From positions 203,173 through 267,172 of the forward strand of contig CALGJV010000011.1 of assembly GCA_937928595.1 (NCBI GenBank): a stretch of DNA of 64,000 nucleotides, in the 5' to 3' direction. This DNA is from an uncultured Phycisphaerae bacterium (GTDB lineage: Bacteria > Planctomycetota > Phycisphaerae > UBA1845 > Fen-1342). Shown piece by piece: positions 50,936 through 58,684 of this stretch (its first letter is position 1; each line of letters starts with the position of its first letter). A program made the position numbers and the translations under genes. The notes below the pieces were generated by a model. The model saw only the letters and a program-made list of their open reading frames with translations, searched no databases and was not told where the DNA came from.

Positions 50936-52345
50936 ATGGCCGGTCGTCCGGTGACCACGCGTGGGGGCCTGACGGGCGCCCACTGGGGCATGATCGTCTT
51001 CGCGATTCTCACGTGCGTGTTCCTGGGGTTGTCCATCTTCCTGATGACCGGCCTCAAGGAGGCCGACAGCAAGCGCCAGGCCGCGGCGCAGAAGGAGCAG
51101 TTCTACGGCAGCCCGCCGAGCTACTACGCGAACGAGGCGAACGCCCGGCGGACCAGCGTGTTCGCGGTCGTCAACGAAGACATCCGCCGCGTGGCGGCGA
51201 CGGTGACGGGGCAGCCGGAGGACGTGGGGCCGAGCATCGTCGCCAAGGCCGAGAAGCTGCTGGGCGACATAGCCGCCCGCAAGCGCGACGTGCTGAACGC
51301 GGGCGACACGCTCCTGACGGCGCTGGACAAGCTCGACAAGGCCCACAGCGACGCCCGCAGCGAGGCCGACGCGGCGCGGACCGTGGTGAACGACCTCCAG
51401 GAGGAGCTCCAGAACATTACCGCGCAGCTTAAGCTGACCCGGGACGAGTTCGAGGCCCAGACGGCCGCGCTCAGCCGGCAGCTCGAACAGGCTCAGACCG
51501 AGAAGGTCAGCGCCCTGCAACAGAAGGACGATCAGCTGCGCGACGTGCAGGCGACGCTCGACGCGCGCGAGCAGCTCATCAACAAGCTGAAGACCGAGGG
51601 GCTTCGCGCCGTGCGGGACGCCGAGACCGAGATCCTCCGGCTGGAGAACCAGATCGCGGCGCTCCAGCGGCAGGTCAAGGATCTCAAGCCGGCCACGTTC
51701 GACCCCAACGCGATTCTCCGCAAGGCGGACGGCCGCATCCTGCGGGCCGTCCCCGGCAGCGACGTGGTCTACATCAACCTCGGGGCTGCCGACAAGGTGA
51801 AGGTCGGGCAGGGCTTCGAGGTGTACTCCCAGACCGGCGAGACGCCGGCGACCCTCCGCGGCAAGGCGTCCATCGAGGTCGTCACGCTGATGGAGGAGAC
51901 GGCCGAGTGCCGGATCACCCGCCGCTCGCCCAACGCCCCGATCATCGAGGGCGACATTATCGTGAACATCGCCTACGAGCGCGGTCGCCAGCCGAAGTTC
52001 GTGGTCCGCGGCGAGTTCGACCTCAACTACGATGGCCAGATCGACTTCGACGGCATCGAGCAGATCACCGCGATCATCCGGCAGTGGGGCGGGCAGGTCG
52101 TGCCGGACCTCGATGAGACGGTCGATGCGGTCGTGATCGGCGTGGCGCCCAGCGTGCCCACGTTCAACCGCGACGAGCGCGTCAGCGACGTCGTGCGCGA
52201 CCAGGCGGCCCAGAAAGAGGCGCAGCTCGCGCGGTTCCGCAATCTGGTCGATCAGGCCGGGAAGATGTACATCCCCGTCATCACGCAGAACCAGTTCCTG
52301 TTCCTGACGGGCTACGCGGGCGACGCGCACCTCGCTTACCGCTGA
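50936..52345 (+). CDS. Membrane-anchored coiled-coil protein with BRCT-like C-terminus
   Basis: A 469-aa protein. One membrane helix lies at about 18-38 (MIVFAILTCVFLGLSIFLM), then a long coiled coil (about 120-265, e.g. EELQNITAQLKLTRDEFEAQ), then a small beta domain (about 275-345) with GSDVVYINLGAADKVKVGQG. The final ~115 residues look like a BRCT domain: FVVRGEF, an inserted Ca-type loop DLNYDGQIDFDG, GIEQITAIIRQWGGQVV, DAVVIG, then YIPVITQNQFLFLTGY. The start at 50936 follows CAGGAG by 6 nt. BRCT modules are usually in DNA-repair proteins, so their presence here is odd. The domain call is by eye only. Confidence 0.75.
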   Translation: MAGRPVTTRGGLTGAHWGMIVFAILTCVFLGLSIFLMTGLKEADSKRQAAAQKEQFYGSPPSYYANEANARRTSVFAVVNEDIRRVAATVTGQPEDVGPSIVAKAEKLLGDIAARKRDVLNAGDTLLTALDKLDKAHSDARSEADAARTVVNDLQEELQNITAQLKLTRDEFEAQTAALSRQLEQAQTEKVSALQQKDDQLRDVQATLDAREQLINKLKTEGLRAVRDAETEILRLENQIAALQRQVKDLKPATFDPNAILRKADGRILRAVPGSDVVYINLGAADKVKVGQGFEVYSQTGETPATLRGKASIEVVTLMEETAECRITRRSPNAPIIEGDIIVNIAYERGRQPKFVVRGEFDLNYDGQIDFDGIEQITAIIRQWGGQVVPDLDETVDAVVIGVAPSVPTFNRDERVSDVVRDQAAQKEAQLARFRNLVDQAGKMYIPVITQNQFLFLTGYAGDAHLAYR

Positions 52346-52359
52346 ACCCCCGACCGCCG

Positions 52360-53307
52360 TTAGCGCGGCAGCTCGAGCCGTCCGGTCAGATCGCCCACGC
52401 GGGCCAGTCCCCGCTCGGTGACATACGCGGCCAGCCCCTCGGCGATCCGCACCGGTGCGGCCGGGTCGACGAAGAGCGCCGTGCCCACCGCGACGGCCGT
52501 GGCGCCCGCGAGCAGAAACTCCACGGCGTCCTCGGCGGTCTGAATTCCCCCCATGCCGATGATCGGCACGCCCGCCGCCCGCGCGACCTCGCGATACACG
52601 CGGTGCACGTTGTACAGCGCCAGCGGCTTGATCGCCGGGCCGCTCAGCCCGCCCGTGACGTTCGCCAGCCGTGGCCGCCAGGTGCGGGCGTCGATGCTCA
52701 GCCCGACGTACGTGTTGATGAGACTGAGCGCCTGCGCGCCGCCGTCGATCGCGGCGCGCGCCAGGGTCGTGATGTCCGTCACGTTCGGCGACAGCTTGAC
52801 GACCAGCACGGCCCGCCGCAGCCGCTGCCGGACCGCGGCCGTCACCTCCCGCAGCAACTCCGGATCGGTACCGAACATGAGCCCGTCCGCGACGTTCGGG
52901 CAGGAGACGTTGAGCTCGATACCCGCGATGCACTCGTGGGCATCCAGCGCTTCCGCGACCGCCACATAGTCGGCGACGCTGTGTCCCGCCACGTTGACGA
53001 GCACGACCGTCGGCATCGTCCGGATGAACGGCAGCTTCTCCCGGAGGAACTGCTCCAGCCCGACGTTTGCCAGGCCGATCGCGTTCAGCAGCCCCGCCCG
53101 CACCTCCACGATCCGCTGCGGCTCATTGCCCGGCCGCGGGTGGACCGTCACGCTCTTGGTCGTGAAGCCGCCGAGGCGCGCGTAATCGAGGATCCCGGCA
53201 TACTCGGGCCCGTAGCCGCACGTGCCGGATGCGGTCAGCACGGGCGTGCGCAGGCGCAGGCTTGCCAGTTCGGTCACGAGACGCGGGTCGGCGGGTGGAG
53301 CGTCCAT
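52360..53307 (-). CDS. pyrD: Dihydroorotate dehydrogenase, class 1B type
   Basis: Oxidises dihydroorotate to orotate in pyrimidine synthesis. 315 aa. The family 1 features are LTASGTCGYG, NAIGLANVGLE, ELNVSCPNV with the catalytic Cys C136 (class 2 enzymes have Ser), VVKLSPNV, and the FMN site GMGGIQTAEDAVEFLLAGATAVAVGTA. Class 1B needs PyrK, which is not in the window. Start placed at ATG 53307; ATG 53319 and TTG 53343 (overlapping the anti-sigma stop as TTGA) are possible, and no ribosome-binding site decides between them. It follows the anti-sigma gene by 32 bp. Confidence 0.92.
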   Translation of the reverse strand: MDAPPADPRLVTELASLRLRTPVLTASGTCGYGPEYAGILDYARLGGFTTKSVTVHPRPGNEPQRIVEVRAGLLNAIGLANVGLEQFLREKLPFIRTMPTVVLVNVAGHSVADYVAVAEALDAHECIAGIELNVSCPNVADGLMFGTDPELLREVTAAVRQRLRRAVLVVKLSPNVTDITTLARAAIDGGAQALSLINTYVGLSIDARTWRPRLANVTGGLSGPAIKPLALYNVHRVYREVARAAGVPIIGMGGIQTAEDAVEFLLAGATAVAVGTALFVDPAAPVRIAEGLAAYVTERGLARVGDLTGRLELPR

Positions 53308-53339
53308 GCTTGCCAGCATCCCGGCCGCCGCGCAGTGTG

Positions 53340-54863
53340 TCAACGCGACTCCGCAGGTGGGCTGGGTTCCGTGTCCGGCCGCGCCGCTTCGGCCGCCGGC
53401 CTGGTCGCCGTGTTCGCGAGCTCGGCGGGCGGCCCGACCGCCGCGGTCGCCGACTCGTCTCCGAGCGGCGGCAGCAGCCGCACGCGGAACAGCACATTCT
53501 GGCTGGCGACGTTTCCACGGTTACTCGGGAACTGGCCACGGTTCTGCAACTGGACGGCGTCCGCTCCCGCGGGCTGCTGCCCACGCAGCACCAGGTTCAG
53601 CAGCCGCTGCGTCGAGCGCGTCTCCAGGTTGGCCACGGATGGGCTCATGATCGCGCCGAGCGCGCCCGCGGGCTGCGAGGCCGCATCTGTCGCCCGGTCC
53701 GTGTCGCGGGCGGCCTCCAGTGCCGCGGGCGGACCGCTCGGGGCTGGTGCGGCGGGCGCCGGCTCTGCCGCGGGGGGCGGGGTCTCTCCGCGGGGCGCCG
53801 CCGCCGCGGCGGGCGGGCCGGCGGGCCTCGGTGCGCCCATCCCGTCCGCACTTCCGGCGGCGGTGCCGGTCGGGTGATCGGCCGCGATGCTGTACAGCAC
53901 GTGGCGTGAGGCGTCCGACGGGGGACTTCCGACCCGACTCAGGATGTCGTCGGGCGCCGCGACGAAGCTCATCTGCACGAACACCTGCTGAGGGGCATTC
54001 AGCGCGAGCTGGTTAAGGCGGTACGAAAGGTCGCCGACCTCGACCTCGTAGACGTGCTCCACGGCCGTCGCCGCCGTGCCGCCGGTTGGCGCGATCTGCC
54101 GGGACACCGGCTCACCGGCCTCCGCCCCGGCCGACAGCCCGCGGTTCTCCCAGTCCTGCAACACTGCGACGGTTGCGGCGTACTCCACCGCGGTCGTGGG
54201 CGTGATCGTCACGTCGATCACTGTGCGGTTGACGCCGGCCGCACCGGCCTCCCGCGTCAGGCTGTGCCAGCTTGGCAGCTTGACCGCGTCCAAGACCGCG
54301 ACCCTGTCAGGCGCCCTGACCTCCGCGGCCTCATTCGCGTCGAAGTCGGTTGCGGACAGCGTCGCCGGACGTTCAGCCAGCATCGGCATGTCCGCCGCGC
54401 CGGCGGTCCCGGCCTCGGGCGTCGGAGTCGACCGAACCAGCGCCTCGGGATGCACCGGGACGGCATCCCGGGACAGGGGCGGCGACTGGCTCGGTCCGGG
54501 CGGCGCGATGGTTCCGGGGCGCAGCGCGTTGTAGCCGATGCCGACCGCCACCAGCAGAACGGCCGCCGCCGAGAGGATGCGTACCGTGGCCCGGTAGATC
54601 CCGAGCCGTCGGGCCGGCGCGTCTTCGCCGAAAAGCTGCCGCTGCTCCGCGGCCCGGGCCAGCGCGGCCGTGATTGCGTCGGGCGCCTGGAGGCGCGGCA
54701 GCGCGGCCAGTCGATCCGAGACGGCGCGCAGCTCCGCCAGCCGCCGCCGAGCCTCATCCGACTCGGCCAGCCACGCCTCGACCATCTGGCGCCGCTCGAC
54801 GGGCAGCTCGCCGTCGAGGTACGCCGACAGGTCGGCCTCAAGCGGGTGGGGTGCGGGCCGCAT
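53340..54863 (-). CDS. Membrane anti-sigma factor with large extracytoplasmic domain
   Basis: A 507-aa probable anti-sigma factor. N-terminal LEADLSAYLDGELPVERRQMVEAWL matches anti-sigma domains of the RskA/RseA/zinc-finger-like type, but no Cys-His zinc ligands are visible. One membrane helix lies at about 92-111 (ILSAAAVLLVAVGIGYNAL). The rest is outside: a Pro-rich linker, a beta region with VIDVTITPTTAVEYAATVAV, and a long Ala/Pro-rich stretch. It overlaps the end of the sigma factor gene by 26 bp. GAGAGGA lies 8 nt before the ATG. Signal sensed is unknown. Confidence 0.8.
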   Translation of the reverse strand: MRPAPHPLEADLSAYLDGELPVERRQMVEAWLAESDEARRRLAELRAVSDRLAALPRLQAPDAITAALARAAEQRQLFGEDAPARRLGIYRATVRILSAAAVLLVAVGIGYNALRPGTIAPPGPSQSPPLSRDAVPVHPEALVRSTPTPEAGTAGAADMPMLAERPATLSATDFDANEAAEVRAPDRVAVLDAVKLPSWHSLTREAGAAGVNRTVIDVTITPTTAVEYAATVAVLQDWENRGLSAGAEAGEPVSRQIAPTGGTAATAVEHVYEVEVGDLSYRLNQLALNAPQQVFVQMSFVAAPDDILSRVGSPPSDASRHVLYSIAADHPTGTAAGSADGMGAPRPAGPPAAAAAPRGETPPPAAEPAPAAPAPSGPPAALEAARDTDRATDAASQPAGALGAIMSPSVANLETRSTQRLLNLVLRGQQPAGADAVQLQNRGQFPSNRGNVASQNVLFRVRLLPPLGDESATAAVGPPAELANTATRPAAEAARPDTEPSPPAESR

Positions 54864-55455
54864 CAACGGCCGTCCTCTCTTCGGCGAGCAGGTCGCGGAG
54901 CAGCACTCGCCCGCGATGAATTCGGCTTTTCACCGTGCCCACGGGCACGCCCAGGATTTCCGCAATCGACGCATAATCCAGGTCTTCGATATCCTTCAGC
55001 ACGACGGCCGCCCGGAACTCGTCGTCGAGCTGGTCGAGTGCCCACTGCACACGCGCCGCCAACTCCTGCTGCCGCACCATCGCCGCACCGTCGGACTCGT
55101 GCGCGGCCGGCTCGGCCGTCCCGGGGCTTCCGGGTGACGGTTCGAGCGGCAGCGTCGGCCGCCGGCGTTGTTGTCGTCGCCGTTCGGTCAGCAGCAGGTT
55201 CATGGCGATCCGGTAAACCCACGTGAAGAAGTTCGCCGTGCCCCGGTAGCGCGGCAGCGCCTCGAGCACCCGCAGGAACACCGCCTGGGTAAGATCGAGC
55301 GCATCCGCATGATGGTGGCACATCCGATAACATGTGTTGAACACGCGATCCTGGTAGCGCGAAACCAGGCCGGCGAACGCCGCCGGGTCGCCGCCCTGAG
55401 CCCGCCGCACGAGCTCGGCATCGATCGGATCTGGCTCAGGCGCGGGACGATTCAC
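54838..55455 (-). CDS. ECF-family RNA polymerase sigma factor
   Basis: A 205-aa ECF sigma factor. Region 2 is seen as FAGLVSRYQDRVFNTCYRM, DALDLTQAVFLRVLEALPRY and TWVYRIAMNLLLTERRR. Region 4 is LDQLDDEFRAAVVLKDIEDL followed by YASIAEILGVPVGTVKSRIHRGR. A Pro/Gly linker (LEPSPGSPGTAEP) joins them. The GTG at 55455 is preferred because the ECF fold starts soon after; AGG lies upstream, but the frame is open further. It shares its end with the anti-sigma gene, the classic ECF arrangement. Its own target promoters are not identifiable here. Confidence 0.92.
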   Translation of the reverse strand: MNRPAPEPDPIDAELVRRAQGGDPAAFAGLVSRYQDRVFNTCYRMCHHHADALDLTQAVFLRVLEALPRYRGTANFFTWVYRIAMNLLLTERRRQQRRRPTLPLEPSPGSPGTAEPAAHESDGAAMVRQQELAARVQWALDQLDDEFRAAVVLKDIEDLDYASIAEILGVPVGTVKSRIHRGRVLLRDLLAEERTAVDAARTPPA

Positions 55456-55630
55456 AACGACCTGGACAGACGTTGGACGCCGGCGGCCCCCTGCGGGTTC
55501 CCGCCGGGACCGCCGGATTCTGCCGGCCGCGAGTCCGCCGGACGCTCCGGCGGCGGCGCATAACTCCAATATACCGCGGAAGATCGGAACTGGTGCGGGC
55601 CGGCCCGGGAATCCGTCGGCGCCCGGGGCC

Positions 55631-56068
55631 TCAGCCGCGTTCGCCCAGCCCCACGCCGAAGAGCTTTCGGCTGATCCGCTGGAGCCGCTCATCCCGGGCC
55701 GCATCGGGTTCGGCCGCGGCCGCCAGACCGACGGCGTGCGCCAGTGCTGTCGGGCACAGCAGCATGGCGGTCGGATGCGGCAGGCGGGCCCGTTCGGCCA
55801 CGACTTGCAGGTCTTGGAGTTCCGCCAGGCTCAGTCCTGCCAGTTGGGCCGCGTGCCGCAGGTAGCTGAAAGGTTGCGCGGCCGTCCGCCGGCTCCGCAA
55901 CGCGTGAAAAAGCAACAGGATCGCCGCGACGCCGAGTATTCCGATGATGACCAGGGGCATCACGGGCGGCATCGGGTTGGGCTCCTCTAGACCGCGGCGC
56001 AGCGCCGACAGCGTCTCTTCCCGCGAAAGGCTGCCGCGCCCCGCGGCCTGTGCCAGCAGCGGAATCAT
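55631..56068 (-). CDS. Small single-pass membrane protein
   Basis: A 145-aa protein I do not recognise. An N-terminal segment (SLSREETLSALRRGLEEP) precedes one membrane helix (about 33-57, PPVMPLVIIGILGVAAILLLF). The cytoplasmic part has FSYLRHAAQLAGLSLAELQD and ARLPHPTAMLLCPTALAHAV. The ATG overlaps the stop of the upstream HEAT-like gene (ATGA), and GGAGGAA lies 5 nt upstream. Tight coupling suggests the two proteins work together. Confidence 0.75.
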   Translation of the reverse strand: MIPLLAQAAGRGSLSREETLSALRRGLEEPNPMPPVMPLVIIGILGVAAILLLFHALRSRRTAAQPFSYLRHAAQLAGLSLAELQDLQVVAERARLPHPTAMLLCPTALAHAVGLAAAAEPDAARDERLQRISRKLFGVGLGERG

Positions 56069-57219
56069 ACGGCTTCCTCCGCGACCGGCGGCGCGGCCGT
56101 CGGGCGACGCGCCTGGGCGAGCGTTCGCGCGCCGGCCACGAACCAGCGGGCGAAGCGGCTCATCGGGCAGCGGCGGCCGGCCACGTCCACGAGAACGCGC
56201 AGCGCCCCGGCCCCGGGCAGCGAGGCCAGCGCGTACACCGCCGCGCGATGCACGTCGGGCAGCGCGGATGTCTGCCACTGCGTGAGGTAGTGCAGCCGCT
56301 CGGCGTCCGTGAACCCCAGGTTCCGCACCCACAGCGGCAGCGCCCCGCGCACGTCCGGCGGGAGCAGCGCCGGCGCGCCGACGTTCGCCGAGAACCAGGC
56401 CGGCGTGCGCAGGTGGCGCAGCCCGCGGCGGACTTGCGGGTCTTCCAGCAGCTCCGTATTCCGCAGCAGCGCGACCAGCTCGGTCCGCCCGCTCCAGCCC
56501 TCCAGCAGCGGTCGCACCGTCGTCCGCCATTCCGGCCGCGCCAGGCCGAGCAGCAGGAACGCGGCCAGTCGCGGGCTGTTCCAGGTGCGGAGGTGCTGCG
56601 CGGCGCAGCGCCCGCGCTGCGAGCGCGGCTCCGCCAACGCCGTCCAGAGCGTTTCACCGAGCTCGCGCGCGAACCACAGCGCCGCCTCCAGCACCTCCGG
56701 GCGGCCGTGCGCATCGAACGTGCGCAGCGCCTCCGCCAGCGCGCGCGTGACGTGACCGCGGAAAAGTCGGGCGGTGTCGGGGTCGCCGGCCGGCTTGCCG
56801 GGCTCGAGGACGTGCAGGGCGTACCGCCGCAGCAGCGCGGCGGCCGCGGTCCGCAGCGACTCGTCGGGGTCACGCAGCAGGTCAGCCAGGTGCTCCGCGA
56901 GCTGCGGGCTGGGGTGCAGCTCGAGCAGCGTCAGGGCCGCGCGGCGCCCGTTGGGCGATCCGGTCGCCAGCACGGCCGCCGCCGCTGCGCGCAGGAGTTC
57001 CGGCTCGGCCAGCAGTCGCGGCCGCAGTTCCACCGGCACGCGCGGGAAGTTGGCGACAAGCGCGATCCAGGCCGCCTCGCCGCGCCGGTCGAGCAGCACC
57101 GACGCGAGGCGCGCGGCGTACGCGCCGTCGGCGAGGGCCAGCGCTGCCCCGAGAATCTGGTCCGCCTCCGGCGCCGCCGCCTTCGCCAGCCACTGATACA
57201 GCGCATCGAGCTTCTTCAT
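56065..57219 (-). CDS. HEAT-repeat-like alpha-helical protein
   Basis: A 384-aa protein made almost wholly of short antiparallel helices rich in Leu and Ala, as in HEAT or armadillo repeats. Examples are NGRRAALTLLELHPSPQLAE, HLADLLRDPDESLRTAAAAL and VHRAAVYALASLPGAGALRV. No catalytic motif is seen. It likely serves as a scaffold. GGAG lies 9 nt before the ATG at 57219. It overlaps the small membrane protein gene by 4 bp. The gene after that pair is the ECF sigma gene, 175 bp away, so regulation could be shared, but there may be a separate promoter. Confidence 0.78.
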   Translation of the reverse strand: MKKLDALYQWLAKAAAPEADQILGAALALADGAYAARLASVLLDRRGEAAWIALVANFPRVPVELRPRLLAEPELLRAAAAAVLATGSPNGRRAALTLLELHPSPQLAEHLADLLRDPDESLRTAAAALLRRYALHVLEPGKPAGDPDTARLFRGHVTRALAEALRTFDAHGRPEVLEAALWFARELGETLWTALAEPRSQRGRCAAQHLRTWNSPRLAAFLLLGLARPEWRTTVRPLLEGWSGRTELVALLRNTELLEDPQVRRGLRHLRTPAWFSANVGAPALLPPDVRGALPLWVRNLGFTDAERLHYLTQWQTSALPDVHRAAVYALASLPGAGALRVLVDVAGRRCPMSRFARWFVAGARTLAQARRPTAAPPVAEEAV

Positions 57220-57347
57220 GCCGCACCGCTCCGCCGCGGGCGCACGTTCTGCGCAGGGCCGCGTCCGGTTCCCACGGTTGGATCGGCCGCGTGCGGCGGC
57301 GGCGTGAGTACCGGGACCGGCGCGAGGCGGGGTCGGCCGGGACCGGT

Positions 57348-57375
57348 TTGCGCGGCCGTCCGCCCGGGCTACAAT
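57348..57375 (+). promoter_or_regulatory. Promoter of kbl
   Basis: TTGCGC (57348-57353), 16-bp spacer, TACAAT (57370-57375). The ATG is at 57406, giving a leader of about 24 nt with GGGAGA. Confidence 0.55.
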
Positions 57376-57405
57376 CGCCTCCCGAATCACCCTTGGGAGA
57401 GCCGC

Positions 57406-58611
57406 ATGCAGACCACGCTCGAGAAGACGCTGGCGAAGGAGCTCGCCGAGCTGCGGGAGTCGGGGCAGTACAAGCAGGCCAACGAGTTGCAGCGGCCGCA
57501 GGCGCCGCGGACGCGCATGGACGGGCGCGACGTCGTCATGCTGTCGTCGAACAACTACCTGGGGCTGGCGAATCACCCGGAGGTGGTGGCGGCGGCGCGG
57601 CGGGCACTGGACCAGTACGGGCTGGGGACGGCGTCGGTGCGGTTCATCTGCGGGACGATGACCTGCCACCTCGAGCTGGAACGGAAGATCTGCGAGTTCA
57701 TCGGGTGCGAGGCGGCGACGACGTACATCAGCTGCTGGGACGCGAACGTCGGCGTGATGCCGACGCTGGCGCCGACACCGGAGGACGCGATCTTCAGCGA
57801 CGCGCTCAATCACGCGTCGATCATCGATGCGATCCGGCTCAGCAAGGCGCAGCGCTTCATCTACAAGCACCGCGACCTGGCCGAGCTGCGGCGTATGCTC
57901 GAAAGCCCCGAGGGCCGCAAGGCCCGCAACAAGCTGATCGTCACGGACGGCGTCTTCAGCATGGAGGGCGACGTCGCGGACCTGCCGGCGCTCAAGGAGC
58001 TGGCCGACCAGCACGACGCCGTGCTGATCGTGGACGAATCGCACGCCACCGGCGTGCTGGGGAAGACCGGCCGCGGCACGGCTGAGCACTTTGGCGTGCA
58101 GGATCCGAACACGATCCAGACCAGCACGCTCGGCAAGGCGCTGGGCGGGTCGTGCGGCGGGTACGTGGCCGCGACGCGGACGGTGTGCGACTACCTGGTG
58201 CAGAAGTCCCGGCCGCAGCTTTTCAGCAACGCGCTGCCGCCGGCGGTGTGCTACGGGGCGATGGCGGCGATCGACGTGCTGATGCGGGAGCCGGAGCGGC
58301 TGGAGAAGCTCCGGCGGAACGTGGCGCAGTTCCGCGCGGGCGTGCAAGAACTGGGGTTGAAGACGATCGAGGGGATCACGCCGATCTGTCCGGTGATCGT
58401 GGGCGAGACCGCGACGGCCATTCAGATGCAGAAGGCGCTGCTGGCGGAGGGCGTGTTCGTCAGCGGGTTCGGCTACCCGGTCGTGCCGAAGGGCGAAGCG
58501 CGCTTGCGGTGCCAGATCAGCGCGGCCCACGAGCCGGCGGACATCGAGTTCGCGCTGGCGGCGCTGAAGAGGGTGGCGGAGAAATTTCCGCAGGCCCGCG
58601 GACGGGCGTGA
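57406..58611 (+). CDS. kbl: Glycine C-acetyltransferase (2-amino-3-ketobutyrate CoA ligase)
   Basis: A PLP-dependent alpha-oxoamine synthase, 401 aa, for threonine/glycine interconversion. The substrate and PLP region includes SSNNYLGLANHPEV, SVRFICGTMTCHLELE, LIVTDGVFSMEGDVADLP and LIVDESHATGVLG with the PLP-binding Asp. The Schiff-base lysine is K244 in STLGKALGG. Length and FVSGFGYPVVPKGEARLR match KBL better than BioF or HemA. GGGAGA lies 5 nt before the ATG. Threonine dehydrogenase, the usual partner, is not in the window. Confidence 0.93.
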   Translation: MQTTLEKTLAKELAELRESGQYKQANELQRPQAPRTRMDGRDVVMLSSNNYLGLANHPEVVAAARRALDQYGLGTASVRFICGTMTCHLELERKICEFIGCEAATTYISCWDANVGVMPTLAPTPEDAIFSDALNHASIIDAIRLSKAQRFIYKHRDLAELRRMLESPEGRKARNKLIVTDGVFSMEGDVADLPALKELADQHDAVLIVDESHATGVLGKTGRGTAEHFGVQDPNTIQTSTLGKALGGSCGGYVAATRTVCDYLVQKSRPQLFSNALPPAVCYGAMAAIDVLMREPERLEKLRRNVAQFRAGVQELGLKTIEGITPICPVIVGETATAIQMQKALLAEGVFVSGFGYPVVPKGEARLRCQISAAHEPADIEFALAALKRVAEKFPQARGRA

Positions 58612-58684
58612 GCGTCCGCGCGGCAGCGGGCGGCCCGCGTCGGCGGACACGAGCGCGCCGACCCGTGGTCTGCGCGGGGCCTGC

